64,000 nt of DNA from Vibrio viridaestus (GTDB lineage: Bacteria; Pseudomonadota; Gammaproteobacteria; Enterobacterales; Vibrionaceae), in assembly GCF_003856525.1 (NCBI RefSeq), contig NZ_RJVQ01000003.1, positions 62,001 through 126,000 of the forward strand. Direction: 5' to 3'. Within the stretch, counting starts at the first letter, position 1. The number at the start of each line of letters is the position of its first letter. This document shows, piece by piece, positions 10,004 to 20,447 of this stretch. Under the pieces are notes generated by a model. It was not told the origin of the DNA. It did no database searches and saw only the letters and a program-made list of their open reading frames with translations. Both the position numbers and the translations under genes were made by a program.

Positions 10004-11017
10004 CTATTTAGACATTTCACCGCGAAGCACTTCTTGCATCTTTAGCTTAACATCTTCATAGCTAAGACCTTTGCTTAGCAAGTAATGTAATTTTGCCAGA
10101 GCGGCCTCTGGTGTCATATCGTAACCACTAATAACCCCAGCGTCTGCTAGAGCACACCCAGTAGCGTATCCACCCATGTTTACTTTCCCAGCCAAACACT
10201 GAGTTAGATTCACAACGATAACACCACGTTTAGATGCGTCTTCGAGTTGCTCAAGAATCTCGGGGTTTTGTGGCGCATTACCGACTCCAAACGTCAACAG
10301 GATCATGGCATTAACTGGTTGCAGTAGGGTATTGCGAATAACCTCGAATGAGATTCCTGGGTACATTGTGATCACACCTACTGGCTGAGGTGTTATATCA
10401 CTTACACGGAACTTGCCTTCAGGCTTTTTGTCGATTTCGACGCCATTACTGACACGAATATTGATGCCAGCCTCGAGTAGAGGAGGCAAGTTAGGTGAAG
10501 TAAATGCATTAAAGCCATCGGCATGAGATTTGGTACTGCGGTTTCCGCGCATTAATTGGTTATTAAAGAATAACGTGACTTCATTAATCGGGTAGTTAGC
10601 TGCAATATGCAATGCATTCAACAGGTTGGCCTGGCCATCGGAACGAAGTTCAGCGATAGGAATTTGAGAGCCTGTTACGATAACGGGTTTACCCAAGTTT
10701 TCTAACATAAATGACAAAGCAGATGCTGTATATGCCATTGTGTCAGTACCATGGAGAATGACGAAACCATCGTAATTATCGTAATTATCGCGAATATCAT
10801 TGGCTATTTGTTGCCAGTGCGCAGGCGTCATGTCTGAAGAATCGATGAGAGGTGAATACTCATGAATCGTATACTCAGGCATTTCTGGACGATGGAATTC
10901 TGGCATTCCAGCCAGCTGTTTTTCCATAAAACCAGCAACTGGAACGTATCCGTGATCTGATTTTTGCATTCCAATGGTGCCGCCAGTGTAGGCGATATAA
11001 ATATGTTTTCTAGACAT
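10004..11017 (-). CDS. ansA: L-asparaginase I (cytoplasmic)
   Basis: AnsA hydrolyses L-asparagine to aspartate and ammonia in the cytoplasm. The 337-residue length fits type I. There is no signal peptide, which separates it from periplasmic type II enzymes. The two active-site threonine motifs are present: YTGGTIGM near residue 12 and the HGTDTMAYTASAL segment near residue 88. In other bacteria ansA lies next to sppA, as here, with a terminator hairpin between them. Confidence 0.95.
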   Translation of the reverse strand: MSRKHIYIAYTGGTIGMQKSDHGYVPVAGFMEKQLAGMPEFHRPEMPEYTIHEYSPLIDSSDMTPAHWQQIANDIRDNYDNYDGFVILHGTDTMAYTASALSFMLENLGKPVIVTGSQIPIAELRSDGQANLLNALHIAANYPINEVTLFFNNQLMRGNRSTKSHADGFNAFTSPNLPPLLEAGINIRVSNGVEIDKKPEGKFRVSDITPQPVGVITMYPGISFEVIRNTLLQPVNAMILLTFGVGNAPQNPEILEQLEDASKRGVIVVNLTQCLAGKVNMGGYATGCALADAGVISGYDMTPEAALAKLHYLLSKGLSYEDVKLKMQEVLRGEMSK

Positions 11018-11070
11018 GGCTAATTGTATTTAGGGAACAGGAGGACAATTATAGCCGATTATCAGGTAAT

Positions 11071-11096
11071 AAAAAGGGGAGATCAAACTCCCCCCG
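11071..11096 (-). terminator. Terminator after sppA
   Basis: The stem GGGGAG / CTCCCC with a six-base loop is followed on the minus strand by TTTTTATT, just past the sppA stop codon. Confidence 0.75.
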
Positions 11097-11126
11097 TATC
11101 TTATTCTGTTATCTCAAGCTTTGACA

Positions 11127-12974
11127 TTATTTAACATCGCATGTGAGACACAACGAGTACTGACCTCTTGGATCATTGAGCATATCAATAAGCTCGCGAT
11201 TACCCGATACCGCTTTCGCATAAGTTTGTAATGACTCAGGTAAAAGACTGCTGATGTCGAAGCCAATTGACGCCTTTGCGCTTTGAGTAAATTCAAACAT
11301 TAACTGTTCGAATGTGGAAAGTGGTTTTTCCATCCAGTCGAGTTCGTAATGATCAATTTTCGCCAATTTTGCGGCCAAAGCGACAGCATCATCGAAATCA
11401 CCCAGTTTATCGACAAGACCTAAGTCAAGTGCATCTTTCCCTGTCCATACATGTCCTTGAGCAATTTTATCTACATCGTCAAGAGACATATTTCTACTTT
11501 GCGCAACCAAGCTGATAAATCGATGATACCCGTGCTCAATTACCATTTGAATGCTCTGTTTGGCACCATCTGATAGACCAGATGCTAGCCCCTGATTAGA
11601 GAATGGTGTTGTGCCCACGCCATCAGTGCTGATACCAATATTATCCAACGCCTTTTCAAATGTCGTAATGACACTGAATATACCAATTGAGCCTGTTAAG
11701 GTCGTTGGTTGAGCCATAATTTGATCCGCACTCATTGATATCCAATACCCGCCTGATGCTGCCAAACTCGACATCGATACCACAACCGGTTTACCTGCTT
11801 TTTTCAGGGCGAGAATTTCGTTACGAATGACTTGAGAAGCAAAAGCACTGCCTCCGGGGCTATCCACTCGAAGCACAACTGCTTTGATTCTTGGATCGTT
11901 TAGTGCATCGCGTAGTAGTGCTGCAGTTGAGTCTCCTCCGACCGTTCCTCTTGGCTGATCGCCATCCATAATTGCGCCGTCTGCTACTACGACTGCAATT
12001 TGATTACCAGAGAAAGTTCCTTTCTGAGTCGTACCCATATAGTCATAAAAACTCACACCTTCAAAGCCATCTTTGCCATCACTACCAAATGTTTTGGCCA
12101 AAAGCTGGCGAGCTTGCGGGCGCGTAACCAGTTGGTCAACCAACCCCATATCGAGAGACAGTTGGGCAATATTTCCGTTTACGGCTTTAAGCTTGGTCAG
12201 AAACTCATTCATATCGAACTGTAATGTCGATGGTTCAATTTGCCTATTTCCAGTTACGTCATTGATGTAAGCGTTCCATAGTTGTCCCAGCCAGCGTTGG
12301 TTTGCTTCTTTTGCTGCAGGAGACATGTCGGTACGCATAAACGGTTCAACGGCAGATTTATAAGTGCCGACCCTGAAAATGTGTGTGTTGATGTTGAGCT
12401 TATCAAGTAAGGTTTTGTAGTACATACCGCTAGTACTATAGCCCTTGAGTAATACTGCACCATCGGGAGAAAGGAAAACTTTATTAGCATAACTTGCAAG
12501 ATAGTATTGACTCTGTGAGTAATAATCACCAACAGCTATCACAGGCTTGCCAGTTGCTTTAAACTCATTAATAGCTTTTGCAATGTATCTGAGCTTGGTT
12601 AAGTTTGTCTCAGACATTTTTGAGAGTGAGAGAACGAGACCTGTAATATTTTTATCGTCCTTTGCAGCACGAATTTTATCGACGATATCAAATAATACGT
12701 TTTCCTTAGGCAGAGAGTTACCTAATACAGAATGATTCAGCGATTCAACTGGGCTGGCATAGCTCGCTTGCTCGACGATAGGACCTTCTAGATCAAGGAC
12801 CAGCGCAGATTTGGTTAGAGTGGGTTCGGGCGAGCTGGTGGTATCCGTATAAGCGTAATAAATAGCGCCAATAATGACGAGAAAAATAAGGTTGAAAAAC
12901 GCTTTGCGGATAAAATTAATTGCTTTCCAAAGTATTTTGAAAATTAGGCCGATAAATCTGAAGATTGGCTTCAT
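11127..12974 (-). CDS. sppA: Signal peptide peptidase A (protease IV, 67K type)
   Basis: An inner-membrane serine protease that degrades cleaved signal peptides. The 615-residue tandem-domain form has one N-terminal membrane segment (about residues 20-42). The Ser-Lys dyad is intact: Lys206 in VGTYKSAVEPF from the first half and Ser407 in LAASGGYW from the second half, matching E. coli K209/S409. The C-terminal LCLTC is also shared with E. coli SppA. An ATG lies 24 bases further upstream, but ATG 12974 has GGAG at the right distance and begins like E. coli SppA, so I chose it. Confidence 0.95.
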   Translation of the reverse strand: MKPIFRFIGLIFKILWKAINFIRKAFFNLIFLVIIGAIYYAYTDTTSSPEPTLTKSALVLDLEGPIVEQASYASPVESLNHSVLGNSLPKENVLFDIVDKIRAAKDDKNITGLVLSLSKMSETNLTKLRYIAKAINEFKATGKPVIAVGDYYSQSQYYLASYANKVFLSPDGAVLLKGYSTSGMYYKTLLDKLNINTHIFRVGTYKSAVEPFMRTDMSPAAKEANQRWLGQLWNAYINDVTGNRQIEPSTLQFDMNEFLTKLKAVNGNIAQLSLDMGLVDQLVTRPQARQLLAKTFGSDGKDGFEGVSFYDYMGTTQKGTFSGNQIAVVVADGAIMDGDQPRGTVGGDSTAALLRDALNDPRIKAVVLRVDSPGGSAFASQVIRNEILALKKAGKPVVVSMSSLAASGGYWISMSADQIMAQPTTLTGSIGIFSVITTFEKALDNIGISTDGVGTTPFSNQGLASGLSDGAKQSIQMVIEHGYHRFISLVAQSRNMSLDDVDKIAQGHVWTGKDALDLGLVDKLGDFDDAVALAAKLAKIDHYELDWMEKPLSTFEQLMFEFTQSAKASIGFDISSLLPESLQTYAKAVSGNRELIDMLNDPRGQYSLCLTCDVK

Positions 12975-13145
12975 TTTCTCTCCGTTAGATTTTGCCATGA
13001 GAAGCTATCGCTTCCTAGGGATGGATGACTGAAGGTAATCGTACGTTATAACGAAATAATGGACAACCAGTTGAACAGGAGAGAATAGATTAATTAACAA
13101 AGGTTTGAAGTACGGGACACATTAATGCATCCCGTTTGAAAGGAA

Positions 13146-13979
13146 TTATAAAATAACGGTCTTGTTACCATATACCATGACATGATCGTCAATTACTTTA
13201 GTCAATGCTTTACTCAAGACATTCTTTTCAACGTCGCGACCCGCTTGAGCCATCGATTGGGCAGTAAACGTGTGGTCTACAGGAATGACGTCTTGGCAAA
13301 TGATTGGACCTTCATCCAAATCGTTAGTAACAAAGTGAGCTGTTGCACCAATGATTTTAACACCACGGTCAAATGCCTGTTGATACGGTTTTGCGCCGAT
13401 AAATGCAGGTAAGAAACTATGATGGATATTAATAATGCGATGGTGAAAGCTTTCTACAAAACCTGGCGTTAATACGCGCATGTATTTAGCTAACACAATA
13501 AAATCAGGCTCATATTGATTAATTTGCGCAAGTAACAATTGTTCATGTTCCTCGCGGCTCACGCCCTCATGAGAAACATGATGATAAGGAATGCCGAACT
13601 TTTCTGTTAGGCCTTGTAGCTTGTCGTAGTTACCAATGACAGCGGCAATCTCGACATCAAGACTACCATCAAAGGTTTTCATCAGAATATCACCCAGGCA
13701 ATGCGCTTCTTTTGTTACCAGTATTACGATACGTTTGCGGCCGGAGCTAATGAGCTTGTACTTAGTATCTTGTGGTAATGCTTGCTCGATGTCCCCAAGG
13801 AACGTTTGATCGTTAAAGTAGCCTTCCAGTTCTGTTCTCATAAAGAAATCGCTGCTTGAAGTATCAACAAATTCTCTGTTGTGAACGATATTCAACTGAT
13901 GCTTATAGCAAATGTTCGTGATTTTAGCGATCAGACCTGGTGCATCTTTGCAATGCGTGAGAAGGGTTTTCTTTTCCAT
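13146..13979 (-). CDS. purU: Formyltetrahydrofolate deformylase
   Basis: PurU hydrolyses 10-formyl-tetrahydrofolate to formate and tetrahydrofolate, balancing one-carbon pools and feeding PurT. It is 277 residues long. An N-terminal ACT domain (about residues 5-80; LTHCKDAPGLIAKI) precedes a formyl-transferase fold with the catalytic segment INIHHSFLPAFIGAKPY and the later GATAHFVTNDLDEGPII, which hold the His and Asp expected for hydrolysis. It is transcribed alone, divergent from yoaA. Confidence 0.95.
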   Translation of the reverse strand: MEKKTLLTHCKDAPGLIAKITNICYKHQLNIVHNREFVDTSSSDFFMRTELEGYFNDQTFLGDIEQALPQDTKYKLISSGRKRIVILVTKEAHCLGDILMKTFDGSLDVEIAAVIGNYDKLQGLTEKFGIPYHHVSHEGVSREEHEQLLLAQINQYEPDFIVLAKYMRVLTPGFVESFHHRIINIHHSFLPAFIGAKPYQQAFDRGVKIIGATAHFVTNDLDEGPIICQDVIPVDHTFTAQSMAQAGRDVEKNVLSKALTKVIDDHVMVYGNKTVIL

Positions 13980-14025
13980 TAGTGATGATTTCCGACGAAT
14001 TTTGAAACTAAAATAGGGTTTTGAT

Positions 14026-14046
14026 GCGTATTGGGTGAGAATACGC
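14026..14046. promoter_or_regulatory. Small inverted repeat in the purU/yoaA divergent region
   Basis: GCGTATT and AATACGC are separated by seven bases in the 258-base gap between divergent purU and yoaA. It could be an operator or a 5' leader hairpin of purU. I cannot assign a regulator. Confidence 0.3.
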
Positions 14047-14237
14047 TCTCAAGATAGTGGGTATAATTAATCTAAATCGCGTCGATATTCAACAAAATCC
14101 CGTAACTAATTTTCATCAATGAATCTTTGTTTAATTCGTTTTGCTGCAAAATGAGCCTTTTTACTGAGATTAAGATTCGCTCTAAACGCTGAAAACTGCC
14201 ATAATTTGCGGCCTGTTAATGTCAAAGAATCGGTTCG

Positions 14238-16160
14238 ATGGTCGCAAAGATTTTCTCTCCACAAGGTGCGTTAGGCAAGGTTATCCCTGGCTTTCAGCCT
14301 CGTCAGGCTCAGATAGATATGGCTGAGGCAGTCAATGAAGCGATTGAACATGAGCAGCAACTGGTCGTCGAAGCTGGAACCGGTACAGGTAAAACCTTTG
14401 CCTATTTAGTCCCAGCATTGAAAAGTGGTAAAAAGATTATCATCAGCACTGGGTCAAAAAACCTGCAGGAGCAGTTATTTCACCGAGACTTGCCCTTAAT
14501 CGTTAAAGCACTCGAATTTTTTGGCCATGTCGCACTTCTTAAAGGTCGCGCTAATTACTTGTGCTTGGAAAGGCTGGATAGACAAATTCTGGAGAGCCAC
14601 ACTGGCGAAGTCGATACTAGCCAGTTTTCTGAATTGGTGAAAGTTAGACAGTGGTCGTCAGAAACGAAAACAGGTGATTTAGGTGAGTGTGACTCTTTGC
14701 CTGAAGACAGTCAGGTCATTCCATCGATTACTTCAACCAATGAAAACTGTTTGGGGAAAGAGTGTCCTAAATTTAATGACTGCTTTGTCTCGAAAGCTCG
14801 TAAGCGTGCGATGGACGCTGACGTTGTGGTGGTTAACCATCATCTATTCCTTGCTGATCTGGCAATAAAAGAAACAGGCTTTGGTGAGTTAATACCTGAA
14901 GCCGATGTGTTTATCTTTGACGAAGCTCACCAGCTACCAGATATCGCCAGTCAGTACTTTGGACAGTCCTTGTCTAGCAGACAAATTCACGAGCTATCGA
15001 AAGATATCGAGATTGGTTATAGAACCGAAGCCAAAGACATGCGTCAATTGCAAAAAGTGGCTGAGAAGCTTCGTACGATATCAATGGATATGCGTTTGGA
15101 GCTCGGAGAAACTGGCTATCGTGGTAATTGGCGAGAAGTCGTTAAACGCCCAGGAATTCAACGCGCAATTGAACGTTTAAGTGAAACACTTCAATTCGCG
15201 ATAGACGTGCTTAAGCTCGCTTTAGGGCGCAGTCAGTTGCTTGATTCAGCCTATGAACGAGCAACGACTGTTCTGGGGCGACTGAACCGTGTTTGCGATG
15301 TGTCTATCACAGGTTATTCCTATTGGTTTGATACGACACCGAGACATTTTAGTTTGCATATCACACCTCTATCTGTCGCGGACAAGTTTAATGACCAGAT
15401 GCAACAAAAACAGGGAAGTTGGATCTTTACGTCTGCAACGCTAGCGGTAAACGACGATTTCGGCCATTTTTCCCATCGATTAGGGCTAAAGCCAGTCAAG
15501 CAGTTCTCTTTGCCCAGCCCGTTTGATTATCAAAATCAGGCACGCTTGTGTGTTCCTCGTTATCTGCCAGAACCTAACCACCCGAAAATGGCACAAAAGT
15601 TAGCCGAGATGCTCGGGCCAGTTATTGAAGCGAACCAAGGTCGGTGTTTCTTTCTCTGTACGTCACATCAAATGATGCGACAACTGGGTGAGATGTTTAG
15701 AGCTACGTTGAATCTTCCGGTACTCATGCAGGGAGAGACCAGTAAGCAGAAAACGCTCGCTGAATTTATGTCCCTGGGGAACGCTTTGTTGGTTGCGACT
15801 GGTGCTTTTTGGGAAGGTATTGATGTTAGGGGCGATGCCTTAAGCTGTGTTATTATCGACAAATTGCCGTTTACCGCACCGGATGACCCATTACTCAAGG
15901 CTCGAATAGAGGATTGTCGCCTGCAAGGAGGTGACCCTTTTCAGCAGGTACAATTACCCGAAGCCGTTATTACGTTAAAGCAGGGAGTGGGTCGTCTAAT
16001 CCGGGATGCCGAAGATAAAGGCGCGTTGATTATCTGTGATAATCGATTAGTGACACGTGATTATGGCCGTTTATTTTTGGCTAGTCTTCCTGCGATTCCC
16101 AGGACACGTGATTTAAGTAATATTCAAGAATTTTTAGAAACCCTATCTCAAAAAAAGTAA
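14238..16160 (+). CDS. yoaA: ATP-dependent DNA helicase YoaA (DinG/XPD family)
   Basis: An SF2 5'-3' helicase with an iron-sulfur cluster, 640 residues. Walker A is [11 protein letters not shown] near residue 52 and the DEAH box is in [10 protein letters not shown] near residue 230. The four FeS cysteines lie between them (CLERLD, then [12 protein letters not shown]). Helicase motif VI is [13 protein letters not shown] near the C-terminus. In E. coli YoaA works with the HolC clamp-loader subunit at damaged forks. It begins a plus-strand run; tsaB starts 13 bases after its stop, so the two are co-transcribed, as in E. coli. Confidence 0.95.
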   Translation: MVAKIFSPQGALGKVIPGFQPRQAQIDMAEAVNEAIEHEQQLVVEAGTGTGKTFAYLVPALKSGKKIIISTGSKNLQEQLFHRDLPLIVKALEFFGHVALLKGRANYLCLERLDRQILESHTGEVDTSQFSELVKVRQWSSETKTGDLGECDSLPEDSQVIPSITSTNENCLGKECPKFNDCFVSKARKRAMDADVVVVNHHLFLADLAIKETGFGELIPEADVFIFDEAHQLPDIASQYFGQSLSSRQIHELSKDIEIGYRTEAKDMRQLQKVAEKLRTISMDMRLELGETGYRGNWREVVKRPGIQRAIERLSETLQFAIDVLKLALGRSQLLDSAYERATTVLGRLNRVCDVSITGYSYWFDTTPRHFSLHITPLSVADKFNDQMQQKQGSWIFTSATLAVNDDFGHFSHRLGLKPVKQFSLPSPFDYQNQARLCVPRYLPEPNHPKMAQKLAEMLGPVIEANQGRCFFLCTSHQMMRQLGEMFRATLNLPVLMQGETSKQKTLAEFMSLGNALLVATGAFWEGIDVRGDALSCVIIDKLPFTAPDDPLLKARIEDCRLQGGDPFQQVQLPEAVITLKQGVGRLIRDAEDKGALIICDNRLVTRDYGRLFLASLPAIPRTRDLSNIQEFLETLSQKK

Positions 16161-16173
16161 GTTAGAGACCAGA

Positions 16174-16875
16174 ATGAGCACAAAAATTTTAGCCATTGAT
16201 ACTTCAACAGAAAATTGCTCTGTAGCACTGATGATTGACGAGCAGTGCTATGTTCGCAGAAGTGTCGCACCCAGAGATCACACCAAAAAGGTATTACCGT
16301 TGGTAGATGAGTTATTAAAAGAAGCTCAGCTGACCCTTAAGGATTTAGATGCTTTAGCATTTGGTTGTGGTCCTGGTAGCTTTACTGGGGTACGTATAGG
16401 TATTGGTATTGCCCAAGGGCTATCTTTTGGTGCTGATTTACCACTGATTCCAGTTTCCACTTTAAAAGCAATGGCACAAGGTTGCTTTAGAACCACTGGT
16501 GCAAAATTTGTAGCGCCCGCTATTGATGCACGCATGGCTGAAGTTTATTGGGCTCGTTATGCTCGTCAAGATAATGGTGAGTGGACTATCATTGATCAAG
16601 AAGCTGTTATTGCGCCGCAATTGTTGGTGGACTCATTAGCTGGTGATAGTGAAACGTGGGTATCCGCCGGCACGGGTTGGGAAACCTATGGGGATACGCT
16701 TTCCGGACTCCCATTTGACACAACCGCCAGTGAAGTTTTATATCCTGACGCTGAGGATATCGCTAATATTGCACGATTTGAATGGCTTAATGGAAACACT
16801 GTGTCCGCTGAGGACGCTGCACCGGTCTACCTCCGTGACAACGTTACGTGGAAAAAGCTGCCCGGTAAGGAATAA
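16174..16875 (+). CDS. tsaB: tRNA threonylcarbamoyladenosine synthesis protein TsaB
   Basis: TsaB (YeaZ) is the non-catalytic ASKHA-fold partner of TsaD in making t6A37 on ANN-decoding tRNAs. It is 233 residues long. The N-terminal [14 protein letters not shown] is the phosphate-1 motif of the fold, [15 protein letters not shown] is the hallmark segment near residue 68, and ARMAEVYWA follows at about 115. The gene is 13 bases after yoaA and is followed by an orphan gene and slp, the E. coli-like order. Confidence 0.95.
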   Translation: MSTKILAIDTSTENCSVALMIDEQCYVRRSVAPRDHTKKVLPLVDELLKEAQLTLKDLDALAFGCGPGSFTGVRIGIGIAQGLSFGADLPLIPVSTLKAMAQGCFRTTGAKFVAPAIDARMAEVYWARYARQDNGEWTIIDQEAVIAPQLLVDSLAGDSETWVSAGTGWETYGDTLSGLPFDTTASEVLYPDAEDIANIARFEWLNGNTVSAEDAAPVYLRDNVTWKKLPGKE

Positions 16876-16912
16876 TTATTTTATTAGAGTAGTCTGAGTT
16901 AAGAGGACGGTT

Positions 16913-17224
16913 ATGGTTTCAATTAATGGTTTGCCACCATCGTCAGGCTTATCCAGAACGAACAAAGCGTCTCGTTCAAAGAAGAGTCATGATGCTCAGA
17001 CTTCATCTTCTGAAGCTAGCAGCAGCACTCAGCCAACCAGAGTAGCTAGCGCTGTTTCTCAGTCTCTTCGCACTATGAATGAGGCTGAAATTGAAGGTAA
17101 TCGTATTCAGTATGATCTACCTGAAGGAAAGTCTAGGAGAGCTCTGGAAGAATATTATGCCATTTATAATCAAGCGAAACGTGATGAGCTTGCTCAGATG
17201 TTAGGAGTCGATATCTATATTTAA
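16913..17224 (+). CDS. Uncharacterised 103-residue protein between tsaB and slp
   Basis: I do not recognise a named family. The first half is Ser/Thr/Lys-rich and likely disordered (several SS and SSS runs). The second half is helical and charged, with LEEYYAIYNQAKRDELAQMLGVDIYI ending the protein. GAGGA precedes the ATG. It lies in a tightly spaced plus-strand run (37 bases from tsaB, 25 bases to slp), so it is probably part of that operon. My impression is that vibrios carry a similar gene here, but I could not check this. Confidence 0.75.
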   Translation: MVSINGLPPSSGLSRTNKASRSKKSHDAQTSSSEASSSTQPTRVASAVSQSLRTMNEAEIEGNRIQYDLPEGKSRRALEEYYAIYNQAKRDELAQMLGVDIYI

Positions 17225-17249
17225 TTACTCATTTCGAGAGGTAGGTTCG

Positions 17250-17801
17250 ATGCGTTCTGTTTTTTCTATTCACACCGTTATCATCAGTGCGTTAGCTTTG
17301 GTTTTGAGTGGCTGCGTTACAATGCCAACTGAGTTGACGACAACAAACCCTAATGTCATTACTGATTATTCGAGATGGTTAAAAGAAACGCCGGCAGGAA
17401 CACAAGTGAGGCTTGGCGGAGTTATCGCTAGTGTGACAAATCTTAAGAATCGCACCCGAATTGAAGTGGTTAATCTGCCATTGACCTCCGCTGGAAGACC
17501 GAATCTAAACTTTGAGCCACAGGGGCGATTTATTGCTTACATAAACGGATTCATCGATCCTGTTACCTTGTCCAAGGGGCGCTTATTATCCATGTTAGGA
17601 ACCTCTCAGGCACCAGAAGAGTCGAAGGTGGGCGAGTTTAATGGTCAGTTCCCAGTGATGAACGTTGATAGTTATCATCTTTGGCGTATCGAAGAAAGAG
17701 TTGTTGTCGATCGAATGGGTTCGTATCTGAGACCTTGTCATACGATGCTGTGTCGAGATGATCAATTTAACCGAGCCAGAGTGATACAAGTCGTAAAATG
17801 A
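17250..17801 (+). CDS. slp: Slp family outer-membrane lipoprotein
   Basis: A 183-residue Slp/YeaY-type lipoprotein: signal peptide with lipobox LSGC (Cys at residue 22), then a small β-rich domain. Conserved family parts are VRLGGVIASVTNLKNRTRIEVV near residue 50 and GRFIAYINGFIDP. Slp proteins are starvation- or stationary-phase-induced outer-membrane lipoproteins of unclear role. GAGAGG precedes the ATG. It overlaps the following hydrolase by four bases (ATGA), so the two are translationally coupled. Confidence 0.88.
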   Translation: MRSVFSIHTVIISALALVLSGCVTMPTELTTTNPNVITDYSRWLKETPAGTQVRLGGVIASVTNLKNRTRIEVVNLPLTSAGRPNLNFEPQGRFIAYINGFIDPVTLSKGRLLSMLGTSQAPEESKVGEFNGQFPVMNVDSYHLWRIEERVVVDRMGSYLRPCHTMLCRDDQFNRARVIQVVK

Positions 17802-18646
17802 GATCCCCCTTAGCACGTATTGAATATGGAGACATTGCTACTGCGAAAGTCTCCATTATTTTTATCCACGGTTGGCTGGATAATGCCGCCAGTTTTTCTC
17901 GCTTAATGGAGAAAATCCTCCTTACCAGAGATGATCTTCACTTATGTGCATTTGATTTACCAGGCCACGGCTATTCAATGCATAAAGGTGAATACTACTT
18001 TTACCCATTTCACGACTATTTAGACGATCTTAATCAGGTTTTAGCCGAATTTAAGCAAAATCCTTGTATTTTAGTTGGACATTCACTTGGTGGTTTGATT
18101 GCAAGTTGCTATAGTGCCGCCTTTCCTGAAAAGGTGCAGGGACTGATTCAGATTGAGGGGAAAGGTCCTTTAAGTGAACCGCCGGAAATGAGTGTGGTCA
18201 GATTACGAAAAGGGCTAGAAAATCGTGAGCGGATGCGAAAAAAAACACGCAAAGGATATCCTAGTTTTACCAAAGCATTGGCTCATCGAAGTAAAAGTTC
18301 AGCATTATCTGAATCAATTGTGGAGCCGATAGTACGACGTGGTTTGGTTGAAGATAATGGCTACTGGTATTGGCGTGCAGATCCCAAGTTGAGTTGTCAG
18401 TCTTTATTTCGTATGTCACACGAGCATGCACAGGAAATAGTGGATCATATCGAGTGTCCGTATGCAATTATACTGGGTGAATCAGGCTACGAGCACCTAA
18501 AATCGACTTCAGCGATAAGATTGAAAAAAGACGTTGTGGTTGAAACTGTTGTTGGTGGGCATCATTGTCATATTGAGTCACCAGACGCAGTAAATAACAT
18601 TATTCAAGATTTAGTGCGGCGTGTGGTACCCAGTCATTCGCTTTAA
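17798..18646 (+). CDS. Alpha/beta hydrolase
   Basis: A 282-residue serine hydrolase with the α/β fold. The oxyanion-hole motif FIHGWLDNA is near residue 23, the nucleophile elbow VGHSLGG near residue 90, and the catalytic His in VGGHHCHIESP near residue 250. HGWLDN is typical of the SERHL/haloalkane-dehalogenase-like branch, but the substrate cannot be inferred. Position between slp and fadD may hint at lipid or ester substrates. The start ATG overlaps the slp stop. Confidence 0.85.
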   Translation: MRSPLARIEYGDIATAKVSIIFIHGWLDNAASFSRLMEKILLTRDDLHLCAFDLPGHGYSMHKGEYYFYPFHDYLDDLNQVLAEFKQNPCILVGHSLGGLIASCYSAAFPEKVQGLIQIEGKGPLSEPPEMSVVRLRKGLENRERMRKKTRKGYPSFTKALAHRSKSSALSESIVEPIVRRGLVEDNGYWYWRADPKLSCQSLFRMSHEHAQEIVDHIECPYAIILGESGYEHLKSTSAIRLKKDVVVETVVGGHHCHIESPDAVNNIIQDLVRRVVPSHSL

Positions 18647-18699
18647 ACATATCAATATTATAAGAAAGAACAGATTCAGTTTTTACGAGGAGTATCTGA

Positions 18700-20388
18700 G
18701 TGGATAAACCATGGCTTGGTCGTTACCCTAGTGGTGTGCCGGAAACCATCGATCCAGATATGTATCCGTCTCTGTTAGAGATGTTTGAAAATGCAGTAAA
18801 CAAGTTTGCTGATCAGCCTGCCTTTATCAATATGGGTACGGTAATGACGTTTCGTAAACTTGAAGAAAGAAGTCGTGCATTTGCCGCCTATCTTCAGAAT
18901 GACCTAAGGCTGCAAAAAGGCGATCGCGTCGCGTTAATGATGCCTAACTTATTACAGTATCCTGTTGCTCTATTTGGAATACTGCGAGCAGGTATGGTCG
19001 CAGTCAATGTAAATCCGCTCTATACCGCCAGAGAATTACAGCACCAGCTAACCGATGCAGAAGTCAAAACAATCGTTATCGTATCCAATTTTGCTCATTC
19101 ATTGCAGAAAATCATCAAGCAGACGCCTATTGAACACATTGTGATCACGAGCCTCGGGCAGATGTTGCCGAAGCCTAAGGGGACTTTGGTCGATTTCGTA
19201 GTGAAATACGTAAGGAAGTTGGTTCCCAGCTATCATTTACCTAATGCCGTCTCTATGCGTAAAGCGATTCGTATTGGTCGTCGACAGCAATATGTCAAAC
19301 CCGACATTACTGGAGATGATATCGCATTTCTTCAGTATACTGGTGGTACGACAGGTGTCGCCAAAGGCGCCATTTTAACCCACCGTAATATGGTTGCGAA
19401 TATGGCGCAGGCTAAAGGTGCGTATGGCAGCCTACTTAAAGAGGGTAAAGAGCTCGTCGTCACGGCATTGCCTCTTTATCATGTCTTTGCGCTTAGCGTT
19501 AACTGCCTTTTATTTATTGAAATGGGTGGCAAAAACCTACTTATTACCAATCCTAGAGATATGAACAGTTTTGTAAAAGAGCTTCAAAAGCATCCTGTTA
19601 CGGCAATTACGGGTGTCAATACACTATTTAATGCTCTTGTTCATAACGACGAATTTAAGTCGATGGATTTTTCACACATGCATTTATCCGTTGGCGGTGG
19701 CATGTCTGTTCAGCGTTCTGTTGCCGAAAAATGGAAAGCGATTACGGGTATTCACTTGCTTGAGGGATATGGACTGACAGAATGTTCACCTCTTGTGACA
19801 GGCAACCCCTACGACGTTAAAGACTACACTGGCTCCATTGGTCTACCTGTCCCATCAACGGAAATAAGATTGGTAGATGATGAGGGCAATGTTGTTCCTT
19901 TTACTGAAACGGGGGAGTTGCAAGTTCGCGGACCTCAGGTAATGAAAGGTTATTGGAACAGGCCTGAGTCAACTGAAGAAGTTATGTGTTCTGAAGGCTG
20001 GCTGTCGACAGGTGATGTCGTTCGAGTTGATGAAGATGGTATGGTGTTCATCGTTGATCGAAAGAAAGATATGATCCTTGTTTCTGGCTTTAACGTCTAT
20101 CCAAATGAAATTGAAGAAGTGGTAGCGATGCATCCTCATGTGGTTGAAGTTGCAGCGATTGGTCAGGCAAGTGATGCGACAGGAGAGGCAGTAAAAGTGT
20201 TTGTTGTTGCTAAAAATGATAAGGTAACCAAAGACGATATTATTCAGCACTGCCGTCAGCATCTAACAGGATATAAAGTACCGAAGCTTGTTGAGTTCAG
20301 AACTGAACTGCCTAAGACGAATGTTGGAAAGATTTTGCGACGTGAGTTGCGTGAACAAAACGAAAAAAATTTACAGGCTCAGGCGTAG
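18700..20388 (+). CDS. fadD: Long-chain fatty acyl-CoA ligase
   Basis: FadD activates imported fatty acids to acyl-CoA via an acyl-AMP intermediate at the inner membrane. It is 562 residues and very close to E. coli FadD over its length. The AMP-binding P-loop is [12 protein letters not shown] (about residue 212). The fatty-acyl-CoA synthetase signature region includes [15 protein letters not shown] and [20 protein letters not shown], and the C-terminal catalytic Lys is in [12 protein letters not shown]. The start is GTG 18700, with GAGGAG about nine bases upstream. I did not find a clear FadR operator in the 53-base upstream gap. Confidence 0.96.
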   Translation: MDKPWLGRYPSGVPETIDPDMYPSLLEMFENAVNKFADQPAFINMGTVMTFRKLEERSRAFAAYLQNDLRLQKGDRVALMMPNLLQYPVALFGILRAGMVAVNVNPLYTARELQHQLTDAEVKTIVIVSNFAHSLQKIIKQTPIEHIVITSLGQMLPKPKGTLVDFVVKYVRKLVPSYHLPNAVSMRKAIRIGRRQQYVKPDITGDDIAFLQYTGGTTGVAKGAILTHRNMVANMAQAKGAYGSLLKEGKELVVTALPLYHVFALSVNCLLFIEMGGKNLLITNPRDMNSFVKELQKHPVTAITGVNTLFNALVHNDEFKSMDFSHMHLSVGGGMSVQRSVAEKWKAITGIHLLEGYGLTECSPLVTGNPYDVKDYTGSIGLPVPSTEIRLVDDEGNVVPFTETGELQVRGPQVMKGYWNRPESTEEVMCSEGWLSTGDVVRVDEDGMVFIVDRKKDMILVSGFNVYPNEIEEVVAMHPHVVEVAAIGQASDATGEAVKVFVVAKNDKVTKDDIIQHCRQHLTGYKVPKLVEFRTELPKTNVGKILRRELREQNEKNLQAQA

Positions 20389-20447
20389 TTATTGTTGGTG
20401 TGAATCCACGAACGATGACCTGAGACTTTTGCTAAAGTGAGTCAAGC

